DNA of 64,000 nucleotides from Sulfitobacter delicatus (lineage in GTDB: Bacteria > Pseudomonadota > Alphaproteobacteria > Rhodobacterales > Rhodobacteraceae). Shown here piece after piece: positions 19,543-29,440 of the stretch (its first letter is position 1; the number at the start of each line of letters is the position of its first letter). A model generated the notes under the pieces. The model worked only from the letters and a program-made list of their open reading frames with translations, had not been told where the DNA came from and searched no databases. Where the stretch lies: contig NZ_FNBP01000002.1 of the NCBI RefSeq assembly GCF_900102535.1, positions 186,001 to 250,000 of the forward strand, written 5' to 3'. A program made the translations under genes and the position numbers.

Positions 19543-20718
19543 ATGCAAGTTGATACAGCGATTATCGGCGCCGGGGCCGCCGGCATGATGTGCGCCGCCT
19601 ATGCGGGCGGGCGCGTCTTGGTGGTGGACCATGCCAAAGCGCCGGGCGAGAAGATCCGCATCTCGGGTGGCGGGCGCTGCAATTTCACCAATATGTATTG
19701 CGAGCCGCAGGCGTTTCTGAGCCAGAACCCGCATTTCGCGAAGTCTGCGCTGGCGCGCTATACCCAGTGGGATTTCATCGAGTTGGTGGATCGACACGGC
19801 ATCGCTTGGCATGAAAAGACGCTGGGGCAGTTGTTCTGCGATGTCAGCGCCAAAGAGATCATCGCCATGCTGCGCGGGCTGATGCAGCAGGCCGGGGCCG
19901 ATCTGCAGCTGAGAAGCAGCGCTAGCAATTTCGCCAAGACCGAAAGCGGCTTTACCTTTGATCTGCAAACCCCTGAGAAGAAAGTGAAAGTCACCGCCCG
20001 CAACCTCGTCATCGCCACCGGTGGCAAGTCGATCCCCAAGATGGGCGCAACGGGCATGGCCTATGACGTGGCGCGCCAATTTGGTCTGCCCGTGACCGAG
20101 ACCCGCGCCGGATTGGTCCCCTTCACCTTTGCCGAAGGGCGCTTCGCTCCCCTCGCCGGGGTCGCGACCCCGGCCCGTGTGACGGCGGGAGCGACGGGTT
20201 TCGACGAAGCGCTGCTTTTCACCCATCGCGGACTGTCGGGTCCGGCGGTCTTGCAGGCTTCATCATATTGGCGCGAGGGGGAGGCGATTTCGGTGAACCT
20301 CGCCCCCGAAGGCACCCTGCTCTCGGCTTTGCGTGAGCAGCGTCAGCAGTCGGGGCGACGGAATTTCACAACCGTTTTGGCGCAGCATCTGCCATCGCGG
20401 TTGGTGGAGTATTTGGGGCAGGAATTTGATCTCTCGGGCAATCTGGCCGATTGGTCCGATGCGCGGCTCTCGGCTTTTGTCGAGGCGCTGCAAGACTGGC
20501 AGCTGCATCCCGGTGGGACCGAGGGCTACCGCACGGCGGAGGTGACCTTGGGCGGCGTGGATACCGATGCGCTGTCGTCCAAGACGATGGCGGCGAAAGA
20601 GGTGCCGGGGCTCTATTTCATTGGTGAAGCGGTGGATGTGACGGGCTGGCTCGGCGGGTATAATTTTCAATGGGCATGGTCATCCGGCATGGCCGCAGCG
20701 CGAGCGATAGCAGGCTAA
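19543..20718 (+). CDS. HI0933/YhiN-type NAD(P)/FAD-dependent oxidoreductase
   Basis: A 391-residue flavoprotein. It opens with the dinucleotide-binding motif MQVDTAIIGAGAAGMMCA, then KIRISGGGRCNFTN, which is the hallmark of the HI0933 family. The central LVIATGGKSIPKMGATG and the C-terminal VTLGGVDTDALSSKTMA and GEAVDVTGWLGGYNFQWA complete the family pattern. The ATG at 19543 is chosen because the Rossmann motif starts there; the frame upstream overlaps the opposite-strand peroxiredoxin and is a shadow. Family members are aminoacetone- or BaiN-like reductases with poorly known substrates. Plus-strand gene inside the minus-strand dcw cluster. Confidence 0.9.
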   Translation: MQVDTAIIGAGAAGMMCAAYAGGRVLVVDHAKAPGEKIRISGGGRCNFTNMYCEPQAFLSQNPHFAKSALARYTQWDFIELVDRHGIAWHEKTLGQLFCDVSAKEIIAMLRGLMQQAGADLQLRSSASNFAKTESGFTFDLQTPEKKVKVTARNLVIATGGKSIPKMGATGMAYDVARQFGLPVTETRAGLVPFTFAEGRFAPLAGVATPARVTAGATGFDEALLFTHRGLSGPAVLQASSYWREGEAISVNLAPEGTLLSALREQRQQSGRRNFTTVLAQHLPSRLVEYLGQEFDLSGNLADWSDARLSAFVEALQDWQLHPGGTEGYRTAEVTLGGVDTDALSSKTMAAKEVPGLYFIGEAVDVTGWLGGYNFQWAWSSGMAAARAIAG

Positions 20719-20734
20719 CCTAACCTACTGTCCC

Positions 20735-20753
20735 GCCCGGCCGCAGGCCGGGC
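20735..20753. terminator. Hairpin between convergent flavoprotein gene and murD
   Basis: GCCCGGCC, GCA, GGCCGGGC: a perfect eight-base GC stem 17 bases past the flavoprotein stop. No T run follows on either strand. It may act as a bidirectional terminator for the converging transcripts, or may simply be a GC-rich repeat. Confidence 0.45.
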
Positions 20754-20827
20754 AGCGCCGACCCGCCCCCCTGGGCGGCGCTTTCAGCACCACCCGCGGG
20801 CCGGCGCTGCCCTCCGCGTTTACCACC

Positions 20828-22228
20828 CTACTCCGCCAAAACCTTCTGCACCTGCGCCACAAAATCCTCCCCGCGCCGCTCAAAACTGTCGTATTGATCA
20901 AAACTTGCCGCCGCCGGGGCCAAGAGCACCACATCGCCCTCTTCCGCCTCCGCCGCCGCAAGCGCTACGGCCTTTTCCATCGTGCCGCAGACCTCGGCCT
21001 CCGCAGTCAACTGCATCGCAAACTGCGCTGCCTCGCGCCCGATCACATAGGCCTTGCGCACGCCGCCCTGCGCCTCGGCCAAGCCGCCAAGCCCGCCTTC
21101 TTTCTCAAGCCCGCCGCAAATCCAACGGATATTCTTAAACGCCGCCAAAGCCTTGGCCGCACTGTCGACATTGGTGGCCTTACTGTCATTGACGTAGCGC
21201 ACACCATTCACCTCTGCCACGGTCTGCGAGCGATGCGGTAAGCCGCCGAAACTGTGAAACGCCGCTTCGATCACCCGAGGGGCCAGCCCAAGCGCGCGGC
21301 AGGCGGCATAGGCGGCGCAGGCGTTCTGATGGTTATGCGCGCCGGGCAGCCCTTGGATGCCGCGCAGATCAATCGAGCCGACCTGCTTACCGCGTCGGTA
21401 TTCGCTCAAAAACCCTTTGCGGGCAAAGACCTGCCAGCCGGGGCCTGACAGTTTCCGCTCGGCACTGATGCGGATTACGCGGTCGTCACCCGGCCCTTCG
21501 CTCAGCTGCCCGGCCAGAAACCGCCCCTCCGCCTCATCGACGCCGATCACAGCACGGTCCGGCCCACCCTCGGCAAAGAGCCGACGTTTCGCCGCGTAAT
21601 AGCCGCCCATCCCCGCGTGGCGGTCCAGATGGTCGGGCGTGAGATTGGTAAAGACCGCAACATCAGGCGTCAGCGCGCGGGCGAGTTCAGTCTGATAGCT
21701 GCTTAACTCCAACACCACGACCTCACCATCAACCGCCGGATCAAGGTCCAGCACCCCGCGCCCGATGTTGCCCGCCAATTGGCAGGGCCGCCCGACATGC
21801 TCCAAGATATGATGGATCAGCGCCGAAGTGGTCGATTTGCCATTCGAGCCCGTCACGGCCACAACGCGCGGCGCGACATCATAGTGGTCCCACGCCAACG
21901 TTGCGAAGCTTTGAAAGAACAGCCCGATGTCATTGTCCACCGGCACGCCCGCCTCCAACGCAGCGGCAACCACCGGGTTTGGCGCAGGGTAGAGATGCGG
22001 AATGCCGGGGCTCACGATCAGCCGCGCGACCTTGTCCAGCGCACCCGGGCCCAGAAGGTCGCCGCAAGACAGCCCCTCGGCCTCGGCCCGCGCCCGGGCG
22101 GCCGGGTTGTCGTCCCAGCAGATCACCTTTGCTCCACCCGCCGTCAGCGCCCGCGAGGCACTGATGCCAGAGCGTCCCAATCCCAGCACCGCAACCCGCG
22201 CGCCTTCCAAGCCCTGTACTGGAATCAT
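20828..22228 (-). CDS. murD: UDP-N-acetylmuramoyl-L-alanine--D-glutamate ligase MurD
   Basis: A 466-residue Mur ligase adding D-Glu. N-terminal [17 protein letters not shown] (13-29), P-loop [16 protein letters not shown] (125-140), [12 protein letters not shown] in the central domain, and C-terminal [16 protein letters not shown]. The ATG at 22228 is chosen over a longer frame because that frame runs back into the divergent glutaminase start region and the MurD N-terminus begins [12 protein letters not shown]. The gene is 74 bases from the divergent glsA start. Confidence 0.97.
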   Translation of the reverse strand: MIPVQGLEGARVAVLGLGRSGISASRALTAGGAKVICWDDNPAARARAEAEGLSCGDLLGPGALDKVARLIVSPGIPHLYPAPNPVVAAALEAGVPVDNDIGLFFQSFATLAWDHYDVAPRVVAVTGSNGKSTTSALIHHILEHVGRPCQLAGNIGRGVLDLDPAVDGEVVVLELSSYQTELARALTPDVAVFTNLTPDHLDRHAGMGGYYAAKRRLFAEGGPDRAVIGVDEAEGRFLAGQLSEGPGDDRVIRISAERKLSGPGWQVFARKGFLSEYRRGKQVGSIDLRGIQGLPGAHNHQNACAAYAACRALGLAPRVIEAAFHSFGGLPHRSQTVAEVNGVRYVNDSKATNVDSAAKALAAFKNIRWICGGLEKEGGLGGLAEAQGGVRKAYVIGREAAQFAMQLTAEAEVCGTMEKAVALAAAEAEEGDVVLLAPAAASFDQYDSFERRGEDFVAQVQKVLAE

Positions 22229-22302
22229 CTGCAAACCCCTGATAGCCGTTGACCCCAGAATGGGGGCATGATGCGCCCACCACAAGCCAGAGGCCGCCTA
22301 AG

Positions 22303-23229
22303 ATGTCCAGCCCCGCGAAACCCGACCTCGCCGATGTGTTGCCGCGCCTCAATGGCATGATGCGCGAGGATGACCTTTGGGGCGATGTGGCGGGCTATAT
22401 TCCGCAGCTTGCCACGGTGGACTCCGCGCAGTTTGGCATCGCGGTCGTCACAGCGGACGGGCAATGCCATGTGGCGGGCGACACCACCGTGCCCTTCTCG
22501 GTGCAGTCGATCACCAAGGTCTTTACGCTGGCCATCGCCCTTGGCCGCTCGGGCGACCAACTGTGGCACCGCGTCGGGCGCGAGCCTTCGGGACGGGCGT
22601 TCAACTCCATTGTGCAGCTAGAGCAAGAACAGGGCCGCCCGCGTAATCCCTTTATCAACGCAGGGGCCATCGTCACCACCGATGAGGTCTTGGGCAACCG
22701 CGAGCCGCGTGAAGCGCTGGCCGAGATCATGCGGTTTGTGCGCGAGGCTGCGGGCACCGATGACATCCACATCAACGAGGCCGTCGCCGCTTCGGAAACC
22801 GACTTTGGCCACCGCAACTTTGCGCTGGCGCATTTCCTGAAATCTTACGGCAACCTCAACAACGCGCCGGAACTGACGCTGGGCACCTATTTCCACCACT
22901 GCGCGATGGAGATGACGGTGCAGCAGCTTGCCATGGCGGGCCGCTTCCTGATCGAAGCGCCCGAGGTGCCGCGCTTGGTGGCCCCAAGCCGCATCCGGCG
23001 GCTGAACGCGCTGATGCTGACCTGCGGGCATTACGATGGGTCGGGGGATTTCGCCTACCGCGTCGGCCTGCCGGGCAAATCCGGCGTGGGCGGCGGTATT
23101 TTGGCGATTGTGCCGGGGCGGGCCAGTATCGCGGTCTGGTCACCGGGGCTGAACCGCTATGGCAACAGCCAAAAGGGCACCGAAGCACTGGCCCTTTTGG
23201 CGCGTCACATGGACTGGTCGATCTTTTGA
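22303..23229 (+). CDS. glsA: Glutaminase
   Basis: A 308-residue serine-dependent beta-lactamase-fold glutaminase converting glutamine to glutamate and ammonia. Motifs: GDTTVPFSVQSITKVFTLAIAL with the nucleophile in SxxK (S-I-T-K), GRAFNSIVQLE, RPRNPFINAGAIVTTDEV, the Tyr/Asn region YGNLNNAPELT, and GKSGVGGGILAIVPG near the end. The ATG at 22303 removes an upstream extension that is antisense to murD's leader. It sits on the plus strand between murD and mraY and ends four bases before the mraY stop. Why a glutaminase lies inside the dcw cluster is unclear. Confidence 0.93.
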   Translation: MSSPAKPDLADVLPRLNGMMREDDLWGDVAGYIPQLATVDSAQFGIAVVTADGQCHVAGDTTVPFSVQSITKVFTLAIALGRSGDQLWHRVGREPSGRAFNSIVQLEQEQGRPRNPFINAGAIVTTDEVLGNREPREALAEIMRFVREAAGTDDIHINEAVAASETDFGHRNFALAHFLKSYGNLNNAPELTLGTYFHHCAMEMTVQQLAMAGRFLIEAPEVPRLVAPSRIRRLNALMLTCGHYDGSGDFAYRVGLPGKSGVGGGILAIVPGRASIAVWSPGLNRYGNSQKGTEALALLARHMDWSIF

Positions 23230-23233
23230 GGGC

Positions 23234-24316
23234 CTAGCGCACCTTGAGCGTTGCCAGCCCCAACAGGGCAAGGATCAGCGAGATGATCCAAAATCGGATC
23301 ACGATCTGCGGCTCGGCCCAGCCCTTTTTCTCATAGTGGTGGTGGATCGGCGCCATCAGGAAAACCCGCTTGCCGGTGCGTTTGAAGTAGATCACCTGAA
23401 CGATGACCGAGAGCGCCTCGACCACAAACAGCCCGCCGACGACCGCCAGCACCAACTCGTGTTTCGTCGCCACGGCGATTGCCCCCAAGGCCCCGCCAAG
23501 CGCCAGCGAGCCCGTGTCGCCCATGAAGACGGCAGCAGGTGGCGCGTTGTACCACAAAAAGCCCAAGCCGCCGCCGAAGAGACCGGCGGTAAAGATCAAG
23601 ATTTCACCCGTCCCCGGCACATAGTGCACATCCAGATAATCGGTAAAGTCGACCCGGCCCACGGCATAGGCGATGACGCCGAGCGCCCCGGCGGCAATCA
23701 TCACTGGCATAATCGCCAAGCCATCGAGACCGTCCGTCAAGTTCACCGCATTGGCAGAACCCACGATCACGATCATTGCAAAGGGTACGAAAAGCACGCC
23801 GAGGTTGATCAATGTGTCCTTAAACACTGGCAGCGCCAATTGGTATTGCAGGCTTTCAGGATGATACTGTGCGGCCCAAAAACCCGCGATACCTGCAATT
23901 AAAAAACCTAGGAAAAGCCGCAACTTACCCGGCACACCGTCGGTGTTTTGCTTGCTCACTTTGGCATGATCATCGGCATAGCCGATGGCGGCGAAGCTCA
24001 TGGTGACAAAAAGCACCAGCCAGACAAAGGGGTTGTCGAGCCGCGCCCACAAGAGCGTCGAGGTCAGCAGTGCCCCAACGATCAACAGACCGCCCATGGT
24101 CGGCGTGCCCGCTTTGACGAAATGCCCCTCGGGGCCGTCGGTGCGGATCGGCTGACCCTTGCCCTGACGCTTGCGCAGGACATTGATCAGCGGCTTGCCA
24201 AAGAGAAACCCAAAGACCAAGGCCGTAAAGAACGCCCCGCCTGCGCGGAATGTGATGTAGCGAAACAGGTTAAAGAAATCGCCGCCATCCGACAGCAGCG
24301 TCAACCAATAGAGCAT
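23234..24316 (-). CDS. mraY: Phospho-MurNAc-pentapeptide transferase MraY
   Basis: A 360-residue, ten-helix inner-membrane enzyme forming lipid I from UDP-MurNAc-pentapeptide and undecaprenyl phosphate. Conserved pieces: [13 protein letters not shown] (68-80), catalytic pair D115-D116 in [22 protein letters not shown], and the loop [13 protein letters not shown]. The length equals E. coli MraY (360). It follows murF after 45 bases. Confidence 0.98.
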   Translation of the reverse strand: MLYWLTLLSDGGDFFNLFRYITFRAGGAFFTALVFGFLFGKPLINVLRKRQGKGQPIRTDGPEGHFVKAGTPTMGGLLIVGALLTSTLLWARLDNPFVWLVLFVTMSFAAIGYADDHAKVSKQNTDGVPGKLRLFLGFLIAGIAGFWAAQYHPESLQYQLALPVFKDTLINLGVLFVPFAMIVIVGSANAVNLTDGLDGLAIMPVMIAAGALGVIAYAVGRVDFTDYLDVHYVPGTGEILIFTAGLFGGGLGFLWYNAPPAAVFMGDTGSLALGGALGAIAVATKHELVLAVVGGLFVVEALSVIVQVIYFKRTGKRVFLMAPIHHHYEKKGWAEPQIVIRFWIISLILALLGLATLKVR

Positions 24317-24361
24317 GTTTCGCGTCCTTACTTCGGCATTTTGGGATCAATTGCCCGGATT

Positions 24362-25789
24362 TCAGGCATTCGGGACCGGATGGCCCATTTTGCGGATGGC
24401 GTCAACGATTGTGCCAAGCTTCATCGACAAGGAGCCTTTGACCAGCACAACATCGCCGGGAGTGAGGTCTTTGCGCAACGTCTCGAGCAGCGCGTCCGAG
24501 GTCTCGACCCATGTGCCGCGCTTTTGGTCGGGCAAAGCGTCATGCAAAGCGCGCATCAGCGGGCCGATGCAATGCACATGGTTGATGGCCGCCATGGCGT
24601 CGAGATCGGCAAGCCCGGCGTGCAGTGCGGTGGCCTCTGGCCCCAATTCTTTCATGTCACCCAGAATCGCGATGCGCCGTCCGCTGCCCGAGGGCGCTTG
24701 ACCCACCTCGGCCCCGGCCAGCACCGCAAGCGACGCGGCCACAGAGGTCGGATTGGCATTATAGCTGTCGTCGATCAGTTCCAGCACATGGTCCGTGTCA
24801 CCGGAATCAAGCAAGATCTGCTCGCGCACCCCGCGCCCGGCATAGGGCGTCCAGCGGCCCAGCGATTGCACCGCCAGCGCCCGGTCGGCGCCAAAGGCAT
24901 CGCTGATCGCCAGCGCGCCGAGCGCGTTCATCGCGAAATGCTGGCCCGGTGTGGCGATTTTATACAGGAGCGGCGCGCCAGCGACATCGGCTTGCGCCAC
25001 GGTCGTCTCGCCCTGAACCTTCACATCGGTGAGCGTGTAGTGGTGGCCTTTACGGCCAAAGGTCGTCTCGCGCAGCCCACGCTCCAGCGCTTTGTTCAGC
25101 ACAATATCACTGAGGTCGTGGTCCGCATTGATGACCGCCACGCCGCCCGCTTCCATGCCGTCAAAGATGCTCGCTTTCTCAACGGCAATCGCGGCGACAT
25201 TCTCGAAGGCTTCCAAATGCACGGCGGCGACATTGGTCACCATTGCGGCATGGGGCTGCGCCTGTTTGGCCAGCGGCGCGATTTCGCCGGGGTGGTTCAT
25301 GCCGATCTCGATCACCGCATAATCGGTGTCGCGCGGCATCCGTGCCAACGTGAGCGGCACGCCCCAGTGGTTGTTGTAACTGTCGACGCTGGCATGGGCC
25401 TTGCCCTGATCGGTGAAAATCGCCAGCAGCATTTCCTTGGTCGAGGTCTTACCGACGCTGCCCGTCACCGCCGCGACCTTGGCCTGCGGCCCCAGACGCG
25501 CGCGTCCGGCTTTGCCGAGGGCTTCAAGGGCGCGCTGCACGTCTTCGACAATCAGCAGCGGCGCGTCTTCCGCCACACCCTCGGGCAGATGGGTCACCAG
25601 CGCCGCGGAGGCACCTTTCTCCAGCGCCTGAGCCACGAATTCATGCCCGTCGCGCGCCGCCTTCAGCGCCACAAAAAGATCACCCGGCTGCAAAGTTCGC
25701 GTGTCGATCGACACGCCGTTGCAGACCCAATCGCCCTGCGCCTGCCCGCCCGTGGCCTCCGCCGCTTCTGTCGCTGTCCAAAGGCTCAT
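24362..25789 (-). CDS. murF: UDP-MurNAc-tripeptide--D-alanyl-D-alanine ligase MurF
   Basis: A 475-residue Mur ligase adding D-Ala-D-Ala. N-terminal domain VSIDTRTLQPGDLFVALKA, P-loop VTGSVGKTSTKEM (108-120), YNNHWGVPLTLARMP, IGMNHPGEIAPLA and C-terminal DDSYNANPTSVAASL all fit. Four-base overlap with murE. Confidence 0.97.
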   Translation of the reverse strand: MSLWTATEAAEATGGQAQGDWVCNGVSIDTRTLQPGDLFVALKAARDGHEFVAQALEKGASAALVTHLPEGVAEDAPLLIVEDVQRALEALGKAGRARLGPQAKVAAVTGSVGKTSTKEMLLAIFTDQGKAHASVDSYNNHWGVPLTLARMPRDTDYAVIEIGMNHPGEIAPLAKQAQPHAAMVTNVAAVHLEAFENVAAIAVEKASIFDGMEAGGVAVINADHDLSDIVLNKALERGLRETTFGRKGHHYTLTDVKVQGETTVAQADVAGAPLLYKIATPGQHFAMNALGALAISDAFGADRALAVQSLGRWTPYAGRGVREQILLDSGDTDHVLELIDDSYNANPTSVAASLAVLAGAEVGQAPSGSGRRIAILGDMKELGPEATALHAGLADLDAMAAINHVHCIGPLMRALHDALPDQKRGTWVETSDALLETLRKDLTPGDVVLVKGSLSMKLGTIVDAIRKMGHPVPNA

Positions 25790-27267
25790 GCCAGTCTCCC
25801 ATCCAGTGCCGCCACGGCCACGCTGGCCTGTTCCACATCATCAAAGGGCAGCACGTCGTCGCCCACGGTCTGCCCGGTCTCATGCCCCTTGCCCGCGATC
25901 AGCAGGGCGTCGCCCGGCTCCAGCGCATCGACACCGCGCAGGATCGCTTCGGCGCGGTCGCCGACCTCCATCGCCTCGGGCGCGCCTTCGAGCACGGAGG
26001 CGCGGATACTGGCGGGGTCTTCGCTGCGCGGGTTGTCGTCGGTGACGATGACCAGATCGGCATTTTGCGCCGCCGCCTGCCCCATCAAGGGGCGTTTTGC
26101 GCGGTCTCGGTCGCCGCCTGCGCCGACGATGGCGACCAAGCGGCCCATCACATGCGGGCGCATGGCGGCCAGCGCGGTCTCCACCGCATCGGGCGTATGG
26201 GCGTAATCGACAAAGACCGCCGCGCCATTGTCGCGGGTGGCGGCAAGTTGCATCCGGCCCCGGACGGTCGTGAGGTGCGGCAGCGTGTCGAAGACCTCTT
26301 GCGGGTCCGCGCCACAGGCGATGACCAAACCCGCCGCGAGCAGCACATTGTCGGCCTGAAAGCCGCCGATGAGGTTCAGCCGCTTTTGATAGGACTTGCC
26401 GCGCCAGGCAAAGCGCAGGTCTTGGCCGGTGGAGTCGAACCGCTGGCCTTGCAGCTGCAGATCGCCCCCATCGCGGCCCACGGTGATGACGTCGCACCCC
26501 CGCGCGCGGGCGATGGCGGCCATGTCCACGCCCTTAGCGTCGTCGACATTGATGACCGCCGTGCCGTCCTCCGGCAAGACACGGGCGAAAAGCGCGGCCT
26601 TGGCGTCGAAATAGGCCTCAAAGGTCTCGTGGTAGTCCAGATGGTCTTGGGTGAAATTCGTAAACCCCGCCGCCGTGAGCGTCACCCCGTCCAAGCGGCG
26701 CTGGTCCAGCCCATGCGAAGACGCCTCCATCGCCGCATGGGTGATGCCGTTTCGCGCAGCCTCGGCCAGCGTGCGGTGCAGGGTGATCGGCTCGGGCGTG
26801 GTATGGGCCAAGGGCGCGGCCCAAGCGCCTTCGACGCCAGTGGTGCCGAGGTTCACGGCAGGCAGTCCCATCTCAACCCAAATCTGGCGCACGAAGGACG
26901 AGACGGAGGTTTTGCCGTTGGTGCCGGTCACCGCGATCATCGTCGCGGGCTGGCCGCCGGACCACAGCGCCGCCGTCCGCGCCAGTGCTTCGCGGGGGGA
27001 GTCGGAGATGACCAGCGCGGCGTCAGAGCCTGCCAATGCCTCCGCCGCAATCTCGGCCCCTGCCGCGTCGGTCAGCACCGCGGCCGCGCCCATGCGCAAA
27101 GCCTTTTCGACAAACTCCGCCCCATGCACCCGGCTGCCGGGCATGGCGGCGAAAAGCGTGCCCTCGCGCACCTCGCGGCTGTCGACGGCGATGCCGGTGA
27201 TCGTAGGGTTGGCCCCCGCACGCGCAGTGAGCCCGAGGGAGGAAAGCGGAACGGCCCGGCTGGTCAT
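25786..27267 (-). CDS. murE: UDP-MurNAc-L-Ala-D-Glu--meso-DAP ligase MurE
   Basis: A 493-residue Mur ligase adding the third residue of the stem peptide. P-loop VTGTNGKTSVSSFV (113-126), EASSHGLDQRRLDG, and the DNPR motif in VTDDNPRSEDPASI, which marks specificity for meso-diaminopimelate rather than lysine. So the peptidoglycan is of the DAP type, as expected for a Gram-negative. Starts 12 bases after ftsI. Confidence 0.98.
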   Translation of the reverse strand: MTSRAVPLSSLGLTARAGANPTITGIAVDSREVREGTLFAAMPGSRVHGAEFVEKALRMGAAAVLTDAAGAEIAAEALAGSDAALVISDSPREALARTAALWSGGQPATMIAVTGTNGKTSVSSFVRQIWVEMGLPAVNLGTTGVEGAWAAPLAHTTPEPITLHRTLAEAARNGITHAAMEASSHGLDQRRLDGVTLTAAGFTNFTQDHLDYHETFEAYFDAKAALFARVLPEDGTAVINVDDAKGVDMAAIARARGCDVITVGRDGGDLQLQGQRFDSTGQDLRFAWRGKSYQKRLNLIGGFQADNVLLAAGLVIACGADPQEVFDTLPHLTTVRGRMQLAATRDNGAAVFVDYAHTPDAVETALAAMRPHVMGRLVAIVGAGGDRDRAKRPLMGQAAAQNADLVIVTDDNPRSEDPASIRASVLEGAPEAMEVGDRAEAILRGVDALEPGDALLIAGKGHETGQTVGDDVLPFDDVEQASVAVAALDGRLA

Positions 27268-27279
27268 AGTGATGTCTTT

Positions 27280-29067
27280 TCAGTTGCTGCTGGTCAGCGT
27301 TACCACAGCCTCGTTCACCGGTTCAACAGCCGGACGCAGACCTAAGAGCGGCGCGATGCGGCGGACCATCTCGGCGGCCACGGGCACCGCTGTCCAACCC
27401 GCCGTGCGGCGCGGTTTGGGGCCTGAGGTCTCGACCGGCTCGTCCAGCGTGACGATCAACACGTATTTCGGGTTATCAATTGGAAAGATGCTGGCGAAGG
27501 TGTTGATCACCTTGTCGTCGTAATAGCCGCCGGTGGGCTTTGGTTTGTCCGCTGTCCCAGTCTTGCCCGCGATCATGTAGCCGGGGACTTCGGCAAAGCT
27601 CGCCGTGCCGTCCGTCACCACCTTGCGCAGCATCATGCGCGCTTGGGCGGCGGTGTCTTCAGACATGACGCGGGGGCCAAGCTGGGGGGCGGATTGCTTG
27701 AGCAAGGTTGGCTTCACCACACGCCCGCCGTTGGCGATGGCCGCATAGCCCGCCGCAAGGTGCATCGGTGTGCTGGACAGGCCGTGGCCATAGGAAATCG
27801 TCACGCTCGACAGGTCGGTCCAGCGGCTTGGCAAGAGCGGTTTGCCGCCCGAGGCTTCGACGATCTCAAAGGGGGTCGGCTCGAAAAAGCCGAGGCTTTT
27901 CAAGAACTCCTGCTGCCGCTCGACACCGATCTCCAGCGCCATACGGCCTGTGCCCCGGTTCGAGGAATGCACGATGATGTCGGCCACGCTCAGCTTGCCG
28001 TAGTTCTTGTTGCGGAACTCGCCGATGCGGAAACCGCCGACCTTCATCGGGCCAGAAGTGTCGATCACCGTGTCGGCGTTGAACAGCCCCAACTCGATCG
28101 CCTGTGCGGCGGCGAAAATCTTGAAGGTCGAACCCAGCTCGTAGACCCCCTGCACCGAGCGGTTAAACAGCGGGCTGTCCGAGGCATCGCCTTCGGTCAG
28201 TGGGCGGGGACGGTTGTTGGGGTCGAAATCGGGCAGCGAGGCGACCGAGATCACTTCCCCGGTGTGTACGTCCATCAGAATGCTGGTGGCGCCCTTGGCG
28301 TTCATCAGCTTCATGCCACCGTAAAGCACGCGCTCAGCGGCGGCTTGCACGGTCAGATCAAGAGACAGTTCCAGCGGTTTCGCGCCATTGGCCGGGTCGC
28401 GCAGGTAATCGTCAAAATACTTCTCGGCCCCCGCCACGCCGATCACCTCGGCGGCATGGACGCCTTCCTTACCGTAACTCGCCCCGCCCAAGACATGCGC
28501 AGCCAGCGAGCCATTGGGGTAAAGCCGCATGTCACGCGGTGCAAAGAGCAGACCGGGATCGCCGATGTCATGCACGGCCTGCATCTGCTCGGGGCTGATT
28601 TTCTTCTTAATCCATAGGAACTTACGTTTGCCCGTAAAATCTTTGATCAGACGCTCTTCCTCGAGGTCGGGAAAGACTTTGACCAGTTTCTTCGCCGCCG
28701 CTTCAGGGTCAATCATATGGCGCGGCTGCGCATAGAGCGCATGGGTCTGAAAGTTCGTCGCCAGCAGATTGCCATTGCGGTCAGTGATATCTGCACGCGA
28801 GGCCGAGATCACTGCGCCGGGTGCATAGCCGCGCGGCTCTGACGGCTCGGACATGGCCAGAAGCCCCATGCGACCGCCGATCACGGTAAAGGCGCAGAGA
28901 AAGAAGAAGCTGAGGACCAAAAGCCGTCCTTCGGCCCGCACCCGCGCCTTGTCGCGCATCTGCTCATGCCGAATGCGCTTGTTCTCGCGCTCAATCGCAT
29001 CGGGGTTTTCGCCCTTTTGACGGGCGTCGAGGATACGGGCCAGCGGGCGCAGCGGCGTGCGGATCAT
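27280..29067 (-). CDS. ftsI: Septal peptidoglycan transpeptidase FtsI (PBP3)
   Basis: A 595-residue class B penicillin-binding protein, partner of FtsW. A basic cytoplasmic tail of about 47 residues, one membrane helix (49-66), a pedestal domain with RADITDRNGNLLATN, and a transpeptidase domain with the three active-site motifs: S313-TFK, S368-SN and K502-TG. The extra-long N-terminal tail contains an Arg/Glu-rich helix (DARQKGENPDAIERENKRIR) that is plausibly a coiled coil. Overlaps ftsL by four bases. Confidence 0.97.
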   Translation of the reverse strand: MIRTPLRPLARILDARQKGENPDAIERENKRIRHEQMRDKARVRAEGRLLVLSFFFLCAFTVIGGRMGLLAMSEPSEPRGYAPGAVISASRADITDRNGNLLATNFQTHALYAQPRHMIDPEAAAKKLVKVFPDLEEERLIKDFTGKRKFLWIKKKISPEQMQAVHDIGDPGLLFAPRDMRLYPNGSLAAHVLGGASYGKEGVHAAEVIGVAGAEKYFDDYLRDPANGAKPLELSLDLTVQAAAERVLYGGMKLMNAKGATSILMDVHTGEVISVASLPDFDPNNRPRPLTEGDASDSPLFNRSVQGVYELGSTFKIFAAAQAIELGLFNADTVIDTSGPMKVGGFRIGEFRNKNYGKLSVADIIVHSSNRGTGRMALEIGVERQQEFLKSLGFFEPTPFEIVEASGGKPLLPSRWTDLSSVTISYGHGLSSTPMHLAAGYAAIANGGRVVKPTLLKQSAPQLGPRVMSEDTAAQARMMLRKVVTDGTASFAEVPGYMIAGKTGTADKPKPTGGYYDDKVINTFASIFPIDNPKYVLIVTLDEPVETSGPKPRRTAGWTAVPVAAEMVRRIAPLLGLRPAVEPVNEAVVTLTSSN

Positions 29068-29438
29068 TGGGCGACCTCCTCGGCGACGCCATTCAGCGCG
29101 TCGTAATTCATCGTCGAGACATCAACGGGATCGGTGATTGGCAACAGCGGCGCGGGCGGATAGGCCACTTGATCGACCTGACCGAACTGCCCCGGATGCA
29201 GCGGCAGCAGCCCCAACCTGTCAAAGTTCAGATCCGCCAGATCGCGCAACCGCGCGGGGCGGTTCTGAAACGCCCATTCCGCGCGCAGCACGGCCAGACG
29301 GTCATGAGCGTCGCGGATGTTGGCATGCAGCTTGTCCGCGTCGCTCAGCGCCTGTTGGGTGGCGTAGTTTTCGCGGTAGGCCCAAAAGGCCAGACCGACA
29401 ACGGCGAGGGTGGTCAGAATATACATCACCGTACGCAT
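29064..29438 (-). CDS. ftsL: Cell division protein FtsL
   Basis: A 124-residue bitopic protein: membrane helix at residues 3-20 (TVMYILTTLAVVGLAFWAY), then a periplasmic coiled coil (about 27-65, LSDADKLHANIRDAHDRLAVLRAEWAFQNRP) with leucine/alanine heptads. FtsL sequences diverge strongly, so the call rests on size, topology and its fixed place between rsmH and ftsI. Confidence 0.9.
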   Translation of the reverse strand: MRTVMYILTTLAVVGLAFWAYRENYATQQALSDADKLHANIRDAHDRLAVLRAEWAFQNRPARLRDLADLNFDRLGLLPLHPGQFGQVDQVAYPPAPLLPITDPVDVSTMNYDALNGVAEEVAQ

Positions 29439-29440
29439 GC

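Noticed and set aside
23948..26206. 752-codon plus-strand open frame
   Set aside because: Antisense to mraY, murF and murE; low-information sequence.
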